Source of the DNA: Deinococcus sp.
Lineage (GTDB): Bacteria; Deinococcota; Deinococci; Deinococcales; Deinococcaceae
Assembly (NCBI RefSeq): GCF_018260405.1
Contig: NZ_JAGLBG010000005.1
Coordinates: 1 to 63,555 of the forward strand
Direction of reading: 5' to 3'
DNA length: 63,555 nt
This document shows positions 49,747 to 58,460 of this stretch, one piece after another. The notes under the pieces were generated by a model, which was not told the origin of the DNA, did not search any database, and saw only the letters and a list, made by a program, of their open reading frames with translations. The position numbers and the translations under genes are program-made. Positions within the stretch are counted from its first letter, which is position 1. Each line of letters begins with the position of its first letter.

Positions 49747-50673
49747 CTACCACCAGCCGCGCCGCTTGAAATAGTAGGCCAGCAGGGAACCGACTCCCAG
49801 AAAGCTGGCCCACGCAAACGCGTACCCGTAGCGCCAGTGCAGTTCGGGCATCATCTGGTAGTTCATGCCCCACACACCCGCCAGAAAGGTGAGCGGCAAA
49901 AAGATGATGCTGACGGCGGTAAGCGTCCGCATGACCTCATTCATGCGCTGACCTTGCAGGCTCAGTTGCAGGTCTAGCAGACTGGTCAGGTGTTCGCGCA
50001 GGGCCTCGAAACGGCTGGTGGCCCGCATGAAACTGTCTTGCACGTCCCGGTAACGCACCAGATCGGCAGCTGAACCGGTGCCGTGGCGGCCTAACAGGGC
50101 GGCGGCTTCACGGGCGTCGCTGGCAAGGCGGCGGGCCGGGCCGATCAGGTGCTTGAGGTCGAAGATTTCTCCGACGGAGCTGTGGCGCTGGGTACGGAAG
50201 ACCGTTTCTTCCAGCTCGTCGACGCGGGCTTCCAGGGTGTCGGCCAGCATAAAAAAAGTATCGGCGGTGTGATCGAGCACCTCGTAGGTGATTTCCTGCG
50301 GTGTATTGACCATCTCACGCCCGACCATGTCCCAGACCTTGCCCAGCGCCAGGGTGCCGCCGACGCTGTGACTGATGACGGCGTCTTGGAATACGAAGAG
50401 ACTGACTCGCTCCGTGAATTCCCGGTCATTCACCGGGTCGGCGTAACTGCGCACGGTAATAAAGGCGTGCTCGGGGTAGACCTCGGCACGCGACCAGTGT
50501 CCATATTCCAGGGCGTCTTCAAGGGCCAGCTGGTTGATCGCAAAGGCGCGGCACAGGGCGGCCAGTTCGTCGGGGGCCGGACTCTGCACGTCTATCCAGA
50601 CATCGCTGGTCTGGCCGGTCCACGGCAGTTCGGCGCCGGTAGACAGGCGTTTGGCACGGATCATAACTGTCAT
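49747..50673 (-). CDS. corA: CorA family magnesium/cobalt transporter
   Basis: 308 residues: a large N-terminal cytoplasmic domain, a long helix (LEARVDELEETVFRTQRHSS), and two C-terminal spans joined by the GMN motif (FLAGVWGMNYQMMPELHW). Basic tail YYFKRRGWW. Divergent from crcB across about 50 bp. The GMN motif makes it a genuine CorA rather than ZntB. Confidence 0.9.
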   Translation of the reverse strand: MTVMIRAKRLSTGAELPWTGQTSDVWIDVQSPAPDELAALCRAFAINQLALEDALEYGHWSRAEVYPEHAFITVRSYADPVNDREFTERVSLFVFQDAVISHSVGGTLALGKVWDMVGREMVNTPQEITYEVLDHTADTFFMLADTLEARVDELEETVFRTQRHSSVGEIFDLKHLIGPARRLASDAREAAALLGRHGTGSAADLVRYRDVQDSFMRATSRFEALREHLTSLLDLQLSLQGQRMNEVMRTLTAVSIIFLPLTFLAGVWGMNYQMMPELHWRYGYAFAWASFLGVGSLLAYYFKRRGWW

Positions 50674-50710
50674 GCTACGTGCTTTGCCGCCCGTCGGGGT
50701 CAGGATTGCG

Positions 50711-50716
50711 TATTCT
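50711..50716 (+). promoter_or_regulatory. Possible -10 box of a leaderless crcB transcript
   Basis: TATTCT lies 7 nt before the GTG at 50724, with no Shine-Dalgarno sequence between. Confidence 0.4.
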
Positions 50717-50723
50717 GCCTGGT

Positions 50724-51095
50724 GTGAACTGGGTGTGGGTCATGCTGGGCGGGGCCATCGGAGCGGCCCTGCGCTACGGTACGGTGCTTTTGCTAACGCC
50801 GCATGCCGCACGCGCCGGATTTCCCGTGCATGTGCTGCTTATCAATGTGTTGGGTTCGTTCCTGCTGGGCCTGACCGTGGCCCTGGCCGGGCGCGGCGTG
50901 TGGCCGGAAGAGGCGCGGCTGGCCTTTGGTACGGGCGTTCTGGGGGCCTTTACGACCTTCAGCACGTTCAGTGTTGACCTGGAGACCCTACTGGCCCGTG
51001 GCGCTCCGGCGCTGGCCCTGGTCTACGCCTTTGGCAGCCTCAGCCTGGGAGTGGCGGCGGCGTTTGCTGGCCGGACGCTGGGCGACAGGTGGTAA
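50724..51095 (+). CDS. crcB: Fluoride exporter CrcB (FluC)
   Basis: 123 residues, four membrane spans. Motifs GGAIGAALRYG, LLINVLGSFLLG and GVLGAFTTFSTFSVD (the pore phenylalanine and sodium-site region) are typical of Fluc channels. GTG 50724 gives the standard N-terminus. Single gene, not a tandem pair, so it should be a homodimer. I see no fluoride riboswitch in the 50 bp upstream. Confidence 0.9.
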   Translation: MNWVWVMLGGAIGAALRYGTVLLLTPHAARAGFPVHVLLINVLGSFLLGLTVALAGRGVWPEEARLAFGTGVLGAFTTFSTFSVDLETLLARGAPALALVYAFGSLSLGVAAAFAGRTLGDRW

Positions 51096-51135
51096 AGTCA
51101 GCGCATTAACCTTCACTCGACTGTTTTCCGAGGGT

Positions 51136-51287
51136 TAGAGCAGTTCTCCGAATGATGGGCACGTCGGAACAACACTGCCGCCCCCTTTATTCTACGTCCT
51201 GCCATTCTACGCCCTGCTGTTTTTTTCACTTGTTCCACTCGGCAACAAGAGGGTCAAAAGAGCACCATCTTTTTGCACAATGCTCTA
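51136..51287 (+). mobile_element. Family 2 MITE-like element, copy 4
   Basis: 152 bp, from TAGAGCAGTTCTCCGAATG to TTTTTGCACAATGCTCTA. It is longer than the others because of an internal tandem duplication (ATTCTACGTCCTGCC then ATTCTACGCCCTGCT). It lies between crcB and xseA and ends 22 nt before the xseA start, so it may carry the xseA promoter region. Confidence 0.8.
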
Positions 51288-51309
51288 AGTTCCGAGGTTT
51301 GCCACAGCC

Positions 51310-52524
51310 ATGCCCAGACGCCAGAAAACCGAATCCCAGCGCCCGCCCGAACAGTTTCTGGAACTCCCGGAGCTGCTGAATTATGTCGGGCAGGTAATTG
51401 CGCGGGGCGTGCCAGGCGCGGTGTGGGTGCGGGCCGAGATCGCCTCTCTGACGGACAGGCGGCACCTGTACCTGGAACTGATCGGGGGCGGGGAAAGCGG
51501 CGAGGTTGCCAAATGCCGCGCGACGCTCTGGGCGCATGAGCGCTTTGCGCTGGACGCCAAATTTCGCCGGGCGACGGGCGGGGCGCTAAGCGCCGGATTG
51601 AAGGTGCTGCTGTACTGCACAGCCGAATTTCACGAGCAATACGGGTTTTCGCTGCATATCCTGGACATTGCCCCCGAATTTACGCTGGGCGACGCGGCCC
51701 TGCGGGTCAAGGCCATGCGTGAAACACTGGTGCTCGAAGGCGTCTACGGACTTAACCGCCTCTTACCTGCCCCTGAGGATTTCTCGCGCGTGGCGGTCAT
51801 TGCCCCGCAGGAAGCGGCTGGCCTGGGCGATTTTCGCCGGGAAGCCGACCGACTGGAGGCCGCCGGAATTGTGGAATTTGTTTATCTGACAGCCACCTTT
51901 CAGGGACGTGAGGCGGCGAGCAGTTTGAGCCGGGCCATTGCCGCAGCCCGTGAGCAGCACGATCAGACGCCGTTCGACGCGCTGGTGGTCATTCGCGGCG
52001 GTGGGGCGGCGACTGATCTGGCATGGCTTAATGACCTGGGGGTGGCACGCGGACTGGCGACTTTTCCGGTTCCGGTGATCACCGGTCTGGGACACGCCCG
52101 CGACGATACCCTTCCCGACGAGGTGGCGAATATCCGCACCGATACGCCCAGCAAGGCGGCGGCCCTGATCGTACGCACGGTGGCGAGCGCAACTGCCCAG
52201 GCTCATGACAACGCCCGTCTCATTTTTCAGCGCGGCGCACAGGTGCTGGTCGAGGCCGATGCGGGAGCGGCCTGGATGGTAGACCGGATACGCGGCGCGG
52301 CGCAGCGGCAGGTCGAAGCCGCCAGCACCGGTGCAGACGCCCTGATGCGCCAGGCCCTGGGCCTTACACCCGAGCGCACGCTCAGGCGCGGCTACGCCCT
52401 GGTACGTGGCGCCACTGGTGAAGTGGTCACCGGCGCCGCGCAGGGGAGGCGCGAAAAGACTCTCCGGCTGGAATTTGCAGACGGTGCCCTGGAAGTGCAG
52501 GTACTTTCACCGCAGCCACGATGA
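51310..52524 (+). CDS. xseA: Exodeoxyribonuclease VII large subunit
   Basis: 404 residues. OB-fold N-terminal domain (LPELLNYVGQVIARGVPGAV, WVRAEIAS), then the nuclease domain with VIAPQEAAGLGDFRREADRL, FDALVVIRGGGAATDLAWLN and ITGLGHARDDTLPDEVANIR then TDTPSKAAALIV. Slightly short at the C-terminal coiled coil compared with E. coli. The small subunit gene xseB is not next to it. Confidence 0.9.
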   Translation: MPRRQKTESQRPPEQFLELPELLNYVGQVIARGVPGAVWVRAEIASLTDRRHLYLELIGGGESGEVAKCRATLWAHERFALDAKFRRATGGALSAGLKVLLYCTAEFHEQYGFSLHILDIAPEFTLGDAALRVKAMRETLVLEGVYGLNRLLPAPEDFSRVAVIAPQEAAGLGDFRREADRLEAAGIVEFVYLTATFQGREAASSLSRAIAAAREQHDQTPFDALVVIRGGGAATDLAWLNDLGVARGLATFPVPVITGLGHARDDTLPDEVANIRTDTPSKAAALIVRTVASATAQAHDNARLIFQRGAQVLVEADAGAAWMVDRIRGAAQRQVEAASTGADALMRQALGLTPERTLRRGYALVRGATGEVVTGAAQGRREKTLRLEFADGALEVQVLSPQPR

Positions 52525-52540
52525 CCACAATGACGAACCG

Positions 52541-52641
52541 CAGGGCAACCGCAAAGTCCCAAAATTGCAGAATGAACACTACAATTTCTGTTTTTGGCAG
52601 AAAAAGCGACTCTGATTTGAACCGACTTTGCGGTTGCCCTG
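52541..52641. mobile_element. 101-bp element with perfect 18-bp inverted ends (family 3)
   Basis: The ends are CAGGGCAACCGCAAAGTC and its exact complement GACTTTGCGGTTGCCCTG, enclosing about 65 bp of A/T-rich DNA. ACCG flanks both sides, like a 4-bp target duplication. It is unrelated to families 1 and 2. It could be a MITE, or the stem of a long hairpin ending xseA transcripts. Confidence 0.65.
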
Positions 52642-52661
52642 ACCGGTGATCCGGTTGCTCT

Positions 52662-52689
52662 TTGTTTGGCCCGCGCGGTGTGCTACAGT
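52662..52689 (+). promoter_or_regulatory. rpmB promoter
   Basis: TTGTTT (52662-52667), a 16-nt spacer and TACAGT (52684-52689). A leader of about 110 nt follows before rpmB. Confidence 0.6.
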
Positions 52690-52807
52690 TTAACGGCTTG
52701 TCTGGCCTCACCTGGCCCGGCTGACGCCCTGACCCGCCGAGCGGGTGGAGCCGGGGTGCGCCTGCCAGGAAAAAAGTACAGCCCAGACTCAAGAAGGAGC
52801 GTTGAAC

Positions 52808-53023
52808 ATGGCTAAAGTGTGCGAAGTTTGTGGTAAGGGGCCGATTGTCGTCAATTCGGTTATCCGCCGTGGTAAGGCCCGCGCTGCGGGTGGGGTAGGC
52901 CGTAAGGTGACTGGTGTGTCCAAGCGCAGCCAGAAGCCCAATCTGCAACCCATGACCGTGACCCGTGGCGGCGTCAGCCTGCGCGTGCGCGTGTGCAGCA
53001 AGTGCCGCAAGACCCTCATCTGA
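52808..53023 (+). CDS. rpmB: 50S ribosomal protein L28
   Basis: 71 residues: MAKVCEVCGKGPIVVNSVIR, KRSQKPNLQP and VSLRVRVCSKCRKTLI. It keeps two CxxC pairs, i.e. the zinc-containing C+ form. AAGGAG lies 8-9 nt before the ATG. Monocistronic, followed by its own terminator. Confidence 0.96.
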   Translation: MAKVCEVCGKGPIVVNSVIRRGKARAAGGVGRKVTGVSKRSQKPNLQPMTVTRGGVSLRVRVCSKCRKTLI

Positions 53024-53043
53024 TTAAGGCCCGCCTTGATCGC

Positions 53044-53080
53044 CTCCCCGGTAAGCCCTGACGCTTTCGGGGAGTTTTCC
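53044..53080 (+). terminator. Terminator after rpmB
   Basis: CTCCCCG and CGGGGAG enclose a 17-nt loop and are followed by TTTTCCTTT. Confidence 0.8.
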
Positions 53081-53087
53081 TTTGACT

Positions 53088-53222
53088 GAGAGCAGTTCTC
53101 CGAATAATGGGCACGTCGGAACAACGCCGCCCCCTTCATGCTACGTCCTGCTCTTTCTTGTTCACTCGTTCCACTCGGCAAAAGATGGTCAAAAGAGCAC
53201 CATCTTTTTGCAAAATGCTCTA
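53088..53222 (+). mobile_element. Family 2 MITE-like element, copy 5
   Basis: 135 bp, from GAGAGCAGTTCTCCGAATAA to TTTTTGCAAAATGCTCTA. The right-end hairpin is kept here: GCAAAAGATGGT and ACCATCTTTTTGC around CAAAAGAGC. The 53024-53329 gap holds only the rpmB terminator, this element and about 100 bp before marC. Confidence 0.82.
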
Positions 53223-53329
53223 GGGCTGTTTGTGCAGCGGCGGCGCGGCGTTTTCAAAGGCCCTGACTGCAAACAACACCTGCAGTAGTCGGGGAAGCGG
53301 AGCGGGGGGGGCCTGATACTCTGCGGACT

Positions 53330-53986
53330 GTGCCCGATCTAGGCGAATTTCTGACCATAGCCAACCGAACCTTTCTGACCATGGTGGTGGTCATGGACCC
53401 GATTGGCCTGGCCCCCATCTTTATCGGTCTGGCAGGCAGCAGACCGGCTTTCGAGCGGCGACGTATGGCCACTAAGGGCGTGCTGGTCGCGGGCGGTATC
53501 ATCTTGCTGTTCGGGCTGTTCGGGCAGGCGCTGCTGCATTACCTGGGCATCAGCCTCAGCGCCTTCCGGATCGCTGGGGGTCTACTTCTGTTCATGATCG
53601 CGCTCGATATGGTCTTTGCGCGTCAGAGCGGCAGCAAGGAAACCCCCGAGGAAGAAAAGGAAGCCCAGGAGCGCCCCGACATCAGTGTATTTCCGCTAGC
53701 GATTCCGCTGATTGCCGGGCCGGGAACTCTGGCGAGCATCATGATCGAGGCGAATACGGCGCACGGCGAACCCCTACTGCTTCTGACGGTCATGCTGGTC
53801 ACGGGGGCCGTGCTGCTGCTGTGTTACCTGGCGCTGCGCCTAAGTGGGCAGATCGCCCGCCTGATGGGCCTGACCGGAATTCATGTGGTCACGCGCGTCC
53901 TGGGGGTTTTGCTGGCGGCGCTTGCCGTGCAGTACGTCGCAGACGGTACGCTGACGCTAATGCGCGGTGGGCTGCTGCCGCGCTGA
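53330..53986 (+). CDS. MarC family membrane protein
   Basis: 218 residues with six spans; TMVVVMDPIGLAPIFIGLAG and FPLAIPLIAGPGTLASIMIE are the MarC repeats. The function of the family is unsettled (transport of small neutral compounds has been suggested). GTG 53330 is the start; a TACTCT box lies about 9 nt upstream. Confidence 0.87.
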   Translation: MPDLGEFLTIANRTFLTMVVVMDPIGLAPIFIGLAGSRPAFERRRMATKGVLVAGGIILLFGLFGQALLHYLGISLSAFRIAGGLLLFMIALDMVFARQSGSKETPEEEKEAQERPDISVFPLAIPLIAGPGTLASIMIEANTAHGEPLLLLTVMLVTGAVLLLCYLALRLSGQIARLMGLTGIHVVTRVLGVLLAALAVQYVADGTLTLMRGGLLPR

Positions 53987-54112
53987 CCGGGCCTCATTCT
54001 CTGGGCCTCTGTACGCGGGCGGGGGCGCTTCTCCCGTTCAACTTGTACTAGGCCACTCGGACTAGGCCACTCGGCGCAACACTTTCTTGACCAGAAACTT
54101 TTAGAATGAGGC

Positions 54113-54679
54113 ATGAATACGCTTGGAACTGGAGGGGAAGAAACTCGAATACCTCGCCGCGTCGCGCCGGACCTGAATGCGCCGCGTGTTCTGGTGCTTA
54201 ACGCGTCCTATGAACCGCTGCATGTTACGAGCGCTAAACGCGCCATTACGCTCGTGCAGTACGGTGTGGCGGAAGTCCTGCAAGACAGCGACGATGTGGT
54301 GCGTTCGCCCAGTACCGTCCTCCAGGTGCCCAGCGTCATTCGCCTGCGCCGGTACGTGCGCCGCCCACGGGTTCATCCGGTGCCCTTTAACCGCCGCAAC
54401 GTACTGCGCCGCGACACCTTTACCTGCCAGTACTGCGGCAACCACGACGACCTGACCATGGACCATGTCATGCCGCGTTCACGCGGGGGCCGCCACGGTT
54501 GGGACAATGTCGTGACCGCCTGCCGCGCCTGCAACCAGCGCAAGGGCAACCGCACGCCCGAAGAAGCCGCCATGCCCCTGCACACCCGCCCACACGCGCC
54601 GAACTTCGGGGTCTATGCCCACGGACAGTTTGCCCACTGGCAGCCTGCCTGGGCGCAGTACATCTTCAACCGTTCGTAA
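54113..54679 (+). CDS. HNH endonuclease family protein
   Basis: 188 residues. An N-terminal region (RVLVLNASYEPLHVTSAKRA, YGVAEVL) precedes an HNH domain with two zinc CxxC pairs (FTCQYCGN ... CRACNQRKGN) and the catalytic DHVMPRSRGGRHGWDNV. This is the widespread single-copy cyanobacterial/Deinococcus-type HNH protein, role unknown (housekeeping rather than phage). TAGAAT lies 5 nt before the ATG, so the mRNA is probably leaderless. Confidence 0.9.
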   Translation: MNTLGTGGEETRIPRRVAPDLNAPRVLVLNASYEPLHVTSAKRAITLVQYGVAEVLQDSDDVVRSPSTVLQVPSVIRLRRYVRRPRVHPVPFNRRNVLRRDTFTCQYCGNHDDLTMDHVMPRSRGGRHGWDNVVTACRACNQRKGNRTPEEAAMPLHTRPHAPNFGVYAHGQFAHWQPAWAQYIFNRS

Positions 54680-54864
54680 TCCCTGAAGGACTGTCGGTCA
54701 CTCTGCCTCCCCTCTGACCTATGCTGCGGGCAGTGAACGGTTGGTCTGGCCGGTACTTTCTCTGTGACTGGGCTGTGTTCCCCGACTGTGTTCCCCGGCT
54801 CCGTTAGCCAGCTCTGTCGGTTAGGCCCCAGAACTGGCCGCGCGGCGTTCGCTAGCCTGCTGCC

Positions 54865-56034
54865 ATGACCAAAATAGTGATCGTGGCGGCCAAGCGCACG
54901 CCCATTGGCAGCTTTATGGGGGGCCTCAAAGACGTGACAGCGGCGCAACTGGGCGTCGCTGCGGCCCAGGAGATGCTGCAAGGTATCCGGGGAGAGGAGG
55001 TCGCCGACGTGATCGTCGGGAACGTGCTGCAAGCCGGGCAGGGCATGAATGTGGCGCGGCAGGTCGGACGCGGCGCGGGGCTGCCCGACCAGGTACCGGG
55101 GCTAACGGTCAACCGGATGTGCGGCAGTGGTCTTCAAGCGGTCATCAGCGCCGTGCAGGGCCTTAGGGCGGGCGACGGTCAGCTGTATCTGGCGGGCGGC
55201 ACCGAAAGCATGTCCCGCGCCCCTTACCTGCTCCCCAAGGCCCGCGAAGGCTACCGCCTGGGCCACGGCGAGGTGCTCGACAGCCTGCTGGTCGACGGCC
55301 TTACAGACGTGTTTGGGCAGTACCACATGGGGATCACGGCCGAAAACATTGCCGCGCAGTGGAACCTGACACGCGAGATGCAAGACGCCTTTGCGCTGGA
55401 AAGCCAGAACCGGGCGGCAGCGGCGCAGGCGGGCGGCTTTTACCAGGACGAACTTGTCAGCGTGGAAGTGCCCAGCCGCAAGGGGCCGGTGCAATTCGAG
55501 CACGACGAGTATCCCCGCCCCACCACCGCCGAGGCGCTTGCCAAGCTGAAGCCCGCCTTTAAAAAAGACGGCACCGTGACGGCTGGGAACGCCAGCGGCA
55601 TCAACGACGGCGCGGCCATGCTGCTGGTCGCCACCGAGGAGTACGCCCAGGCGAACGGCCTGCCGGTGCTGGCCGAGATTGCCGGATACGCCAACATCGG
55701 TGTGGATCCCAGCATTATGGGTATCGGCCCGGCCAAGGCGGTGCCCCTGGCCCTCGACAAAGCTGGGATGAAGATCAGCGACGTGGACCTGTTCGAGCTA
55801 AACGAAGCCTTCGCCGCGCAGTCGCTGGCCGTGGTTCACGACCTGAAAGCCGACCCGGAGCGGGTCAATATCACCGGTGGGGCCATTTCGCTGGGGCATC
55901 CCATCGGGGCTTCCGGGGCACGCGTGCTGGTCACGCTGATTCACCAGCTGCGCCGCACCCGTAAGGAAACGGGCGTTGCTAGCCTGTGCATCGGCGGCGG
56001 CATGGGCATTGCGATGGTCATTCGCGCCCGCTGA
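54865..56034 (+). CDS. Acetyl-CoA C-acetyltransferase (thiolase)
   Basis: 389 residues, thiolase fold. Nucleophilic Cys86 in NRMCGSGLQAV, AGNASGINDGAAMLL, ELNEAFAAQSLAV, the histidine in GGAISLGHPIGASG, and the second cysteine in CIGGGMGIAMV. All catalytic residues are present. Acts in fatty-acid or acetoacetyl-CoA metabolism and could also end phenylacetate or branched-chain catabolism. Confidence 0.93.
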   Translation: MTKIVIVAAKRTPIGSFMGGLKDVTAAQLGVAAAQEMLQGIRGEEVADVIVGNVLQAGQGMNVARQVGRGAGLPDQVPGLTVNRMCGSGLQAVISAVQGLRAGDGQLYLAGGTESMSRAPYLLPKAREGYRLGHGEVLDSLLVDGLTDVFGQYHMGITAENIAAQWNLTREMQDAFALESQNRAAAAQAGGFYQDELVSVEVPSRKGPVQFEHDEYPRPTTAEALAKLKPAFKKDGTVTAGNASGINDGAAMLLVATEEYAQANGLPVLAEIAGYANIGVDPSIMGIGPAKAVPLALDKAGMKISDVDLFELNEAFAAQSLAVVHDLKADPERVNITGGAISLGHPIGASGARVLVTLIHQLRRTRKETGVASLCIGGGMGIAMVIRAR

Positions 56035-56048
56035 CCCTGCGTTATTCC

Positions 56049-56225
56049 TAGAGCAGTTCTGTGAATGATGGGCACGTCGGAAACACACCGCCGCCCCCTT
56101 CATTCTACATCCTGCTCTTTCTTGTTTACTCGTTCCACTCGGCAAGGTAGTTGGCTAGAACTATGCCCGACACCACTGAAATGGGAGCGTCCGGGGCTTA
56201 TCCCCGGACGTGTCAAAAGAGCTCC
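56049..56225 (+). mobile_element. Family 2 element, copy 6, rearranged right half
   Basis: The left half (56049 to about 56145, TAGAGCAGTTCTGTGAATGA to CACTCGGCAA) is normal. The right-end hairpin is replaced by other sequence containing a new stem: GGGAGC...GCTCCC outside and GTCCGGGG-CTTA-TCCCCGGAC inside, though the loop sequence GTCAAAAGAGC is kept. The 56035-56421 gap holds this element, a hairpin-rich stretch, and no supported gene. Confidence 0.6.
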
Positions 56226-56421
56226 CACTCGAAAGTTTCGTCTGTCATACGGACTTTGCGGTGTGAACCCGCAGGCGGCGGCCTTCCCGACTGTGGCGCA
56301 ATGAAGCGCAGCCCGTATAAAACATCGTCCCGCCAGTACACTGCCTCTAAACTTGCTGCGATAATTTACGCCCTGAGTAGTTGCCACGCGGCGGCCGTAT
56401 GACCTGAACCCTGACCAGCCT

Positions 56422-56688
56422 TTACAGTTCTAGCAGAGGAGCGGCTTCAGCCAACGCCCGGAACGTTCCGGCCTTGCCCAGCAGACCCATATGCTCGTAG
56501 CAGTCGGCCAATTTCAGGGCAAAAAACTGCGTGGCCTTATGGTCCTGGCGGCATTCGGCGGCTTCCAGGCAGCAGCGGTAGTGCAGCACCGCCACGTGAT
56601 ACTGGCTCTGCTTTGCGGCGTGTTCGGCGCGGCAATGGCTGATACGGAGGGTCACGATGTCGCTCACGACACTGCTTGTGGCAGTCAT
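56422..56688 (-). CDS. Small helical (TPR-like) hypothetical protein
   Basis: 88 residues, mostly alpha-helical with a repeated pattern like tetratricopeptide units (SQYHVAVLHYRCCLEAAECR, FALKLADCYEHMGLLGKAGT). Five cysteines. No family assigned. Separated from the RNB gene by about 120 bp on the same strand. Confidence 0.55.
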   Translation of the reverse strand: MTATSSVVSDIVTLRISHCRAEHAAKQSQYHVAVLHYRCCLEAAECRQDHKATQFFALKLADCYEHMGLLGKAGTFRALAEAAPLLEL

Positions 56689-56810
56689 AGCTGTCAGTGT
56701 AGACAGATGTCCCCGTCTATGAATGCGAGATGAAATAGATTTCAGCCTCCCAGACGGGATTCTTTCTTTTATGACCGGAAAGATGCAGCTTTATTTCATT
56801 CTCTGGCGAT

Positions 56811-58211
56811 TTACTGCGAAGAATTCTCAGCAATCCGGGCGCGGCTCGACAGCGTCGAGAAATTAATGTCGCTAAATTTGACGCGGAACTGCGTCCCGAC
56901 GGCGGCGGGCGTGCTGATCGGCACGTCAAAGGCCAGTTCGGGAATCAGCACGGTGGCCTGTGCGCCCCGGCGGTCGATCACGATGGCAGGCCACTCGCGC
57001 TCCGGCTGCGCAGCGATAAAGCGCAGGGTGTGGTGGCGTCGGCTCAGGCGCTCGGCCTGTCTGGTACCGTCGGCATTCAGGCTGGCCTGGGCGATGTGCG
57101 AGGACATGGTTTTGCTGGGCATTGGCTCCCGCCCCGCCAGAAAGGCCCGGAGCTGCTGGTGAACCACCAGATCCAGGTAACGCCTCATGGGGCTGGTCAC
57201 CTGGGCATACAGGTCCAGGCCCATGCCGTGGTGCGGCCCCGGCGAGGGCTGAAAGCGCGTGCGAGCCAGGGTTTTGCGGCGCGCCCACTGGGCGGGCAGG
57301 GTGTCGCCGCGTACCGTGCGCGTCGGGTAGTCCTGGGTGGCAAAGGGCAGCGGAATATCGTTATCGTCGGCAAAAATGGCTGCGCCCCAGCCTGCCAGCG
57401 TCATGCATTCCTGCACCACCAGCCGCATTTCGGGCTTGGGCAGCGGCGTTACATAAGCGCCCTGCTCATCGGCCTTGACCCGCACTTCCGGCAGGTCGAT
57501 AGACAGCGCACCTTCCGACTCGCGCAGTTCCTGGCTGGCCCGTGCCAGTCGCGCCAGCGTCACGAAGGGTTCTTCACCTGCCTCTAGCTTTTGCTGCGCC
57601 TCGCTGTAGGTCAGGCGCTTGACTTTCACGGTGGTTAGCACCACGTCCACGGCGTCGGCGTTACCGTCGGCGTTCAGATCCAGGCAGACCGACAGCGCCG
57701 GACTGGTTTCATGCAGCCCCAGCCCGGCCTGCTCGACCAGGGCGTCGGGCACCATTCCGATCGTCTGGTCGGGCAGGTACAGCGTCGCGCCGCGCGAGCG
57801 GGCTTCGAGGTCCAGCGGGCTGTCGGGCGCAATCAGCGCGGCGACATCGGCCACATGCACCCACAGCCGGGTTAGGCCGCCGCCTATCTTCTCGATGGCC
57901 ACGGCGTCGTCGGGATCCTTGTTTCCCTCGTCGTCAATAGCAAAGGCGGGCAGGTGAGTCAGGTCCAGCCGCTCCTCTTCGGGAAACGCCGGGACGGGCA
58001 GGGTCACAGGAAGCAGCGTGGCGTGCAGGCGGTCGGCATAGGGTGTGCGGGCCTCGGTCCACAGGCCCAGCTTTAGCAGCAGCGCGTGGGCCGCTTCGGG
58101 CGTTTCAGGGAGGGCCATTTCACGCAGCACCCGGCTTTTTTCCTGCTTGCCACGGGCCAGCAGTTCCAGTTCAGTGCGCTGCGCGGCACTCAGTTCGGGC
58201 TGATCGGTCAT
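56811..58211 (-). CDS. RNB-domain exoribonuclease (RNase II/R-like)
   Basis: 466 residues. RNB catalytic domain with the metal-binding aspartates in AIDDEGNKDPDDAVAIEK, SRGATLYLPDQTIGMVPDAL, the C-terminal end of RNB (YAQVTSPMRRYLDLVVHQQL), and a small C-terminal S1/OB-like part. The N-terminal cold-shock domains of E. coli RNase II are absent or reduced. This form resembles the structurally characterised D. radiodurans RNase II-type protein. ATG 58211 is chosen over a start at 58280. Confidence 0.9.
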   Translation of the reverse strand: MTDQPELSAAQRTELELLARGKQEKSRVLREMALPETPEAAHALLLKLGLWTEARTPYADRLHATLLPVTLPVPAFPEEERLDLTHLPAFAIDDEGNKDPDDAVAIEKIGGGLTRLWVHVADVAALIAPDSPLDLEARSRGATLYLPDQTIGMVPDALVEQAGLGLHETSPALSVCLDLNADGNADAVDVVLTTVKVKRLTYSEAQQKLEAGEEPFVTLARLARASQELRESEGALSIDLPEVRVKADEQGAYVTPLPKPEMRLVVQECMTLAGWGAAIFADDNDIPLPFATQDYPTRTVRGDTLPAQWARRKTLARTRFQPSPGPHHGMGLDLYAQVTSPMRRYLDLVVHQQLRAFLAGREPMPSKTMSSHIAQASLNADGTRQAERLSRRHHTLRFIAAQPEREWPAIVIDRRGAQATVLIPELAFDVPISTPAAVGTQFRVKFSDINFSTLSSRARIAENSSQ

Positions 58212-58460
58212 GCGAAACAGCATAGAGGCGCGGGCGCGTCCTGTGGGCTCAGCGGGCCGCTGCCAGTTTAAAGCGTGCACAACTCTGTGTCAGGAACTCT
58301 GTGTCGGGCCCCGGTACGTTGCTCGCCAGCTCCGGGAAAGCGCCAGCGCGATGGCGGGGGCATCTTCAGTCGGGGCCAGGCGAATGACCGTCGGCATGAC
58401 CGGTCATAGAACATGACGCCCGCTGCGAAGGCCATTTGGGCTGGTCAAGCGCGTAGAGGC

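Noticed and set aside
54047..54074. Exact 14-bp tandem duplication (ACTAGGCCACTCGG twice) before the HNH gene
   Set aside because: Two copies only, with no symmetry; most likely simple slippage.
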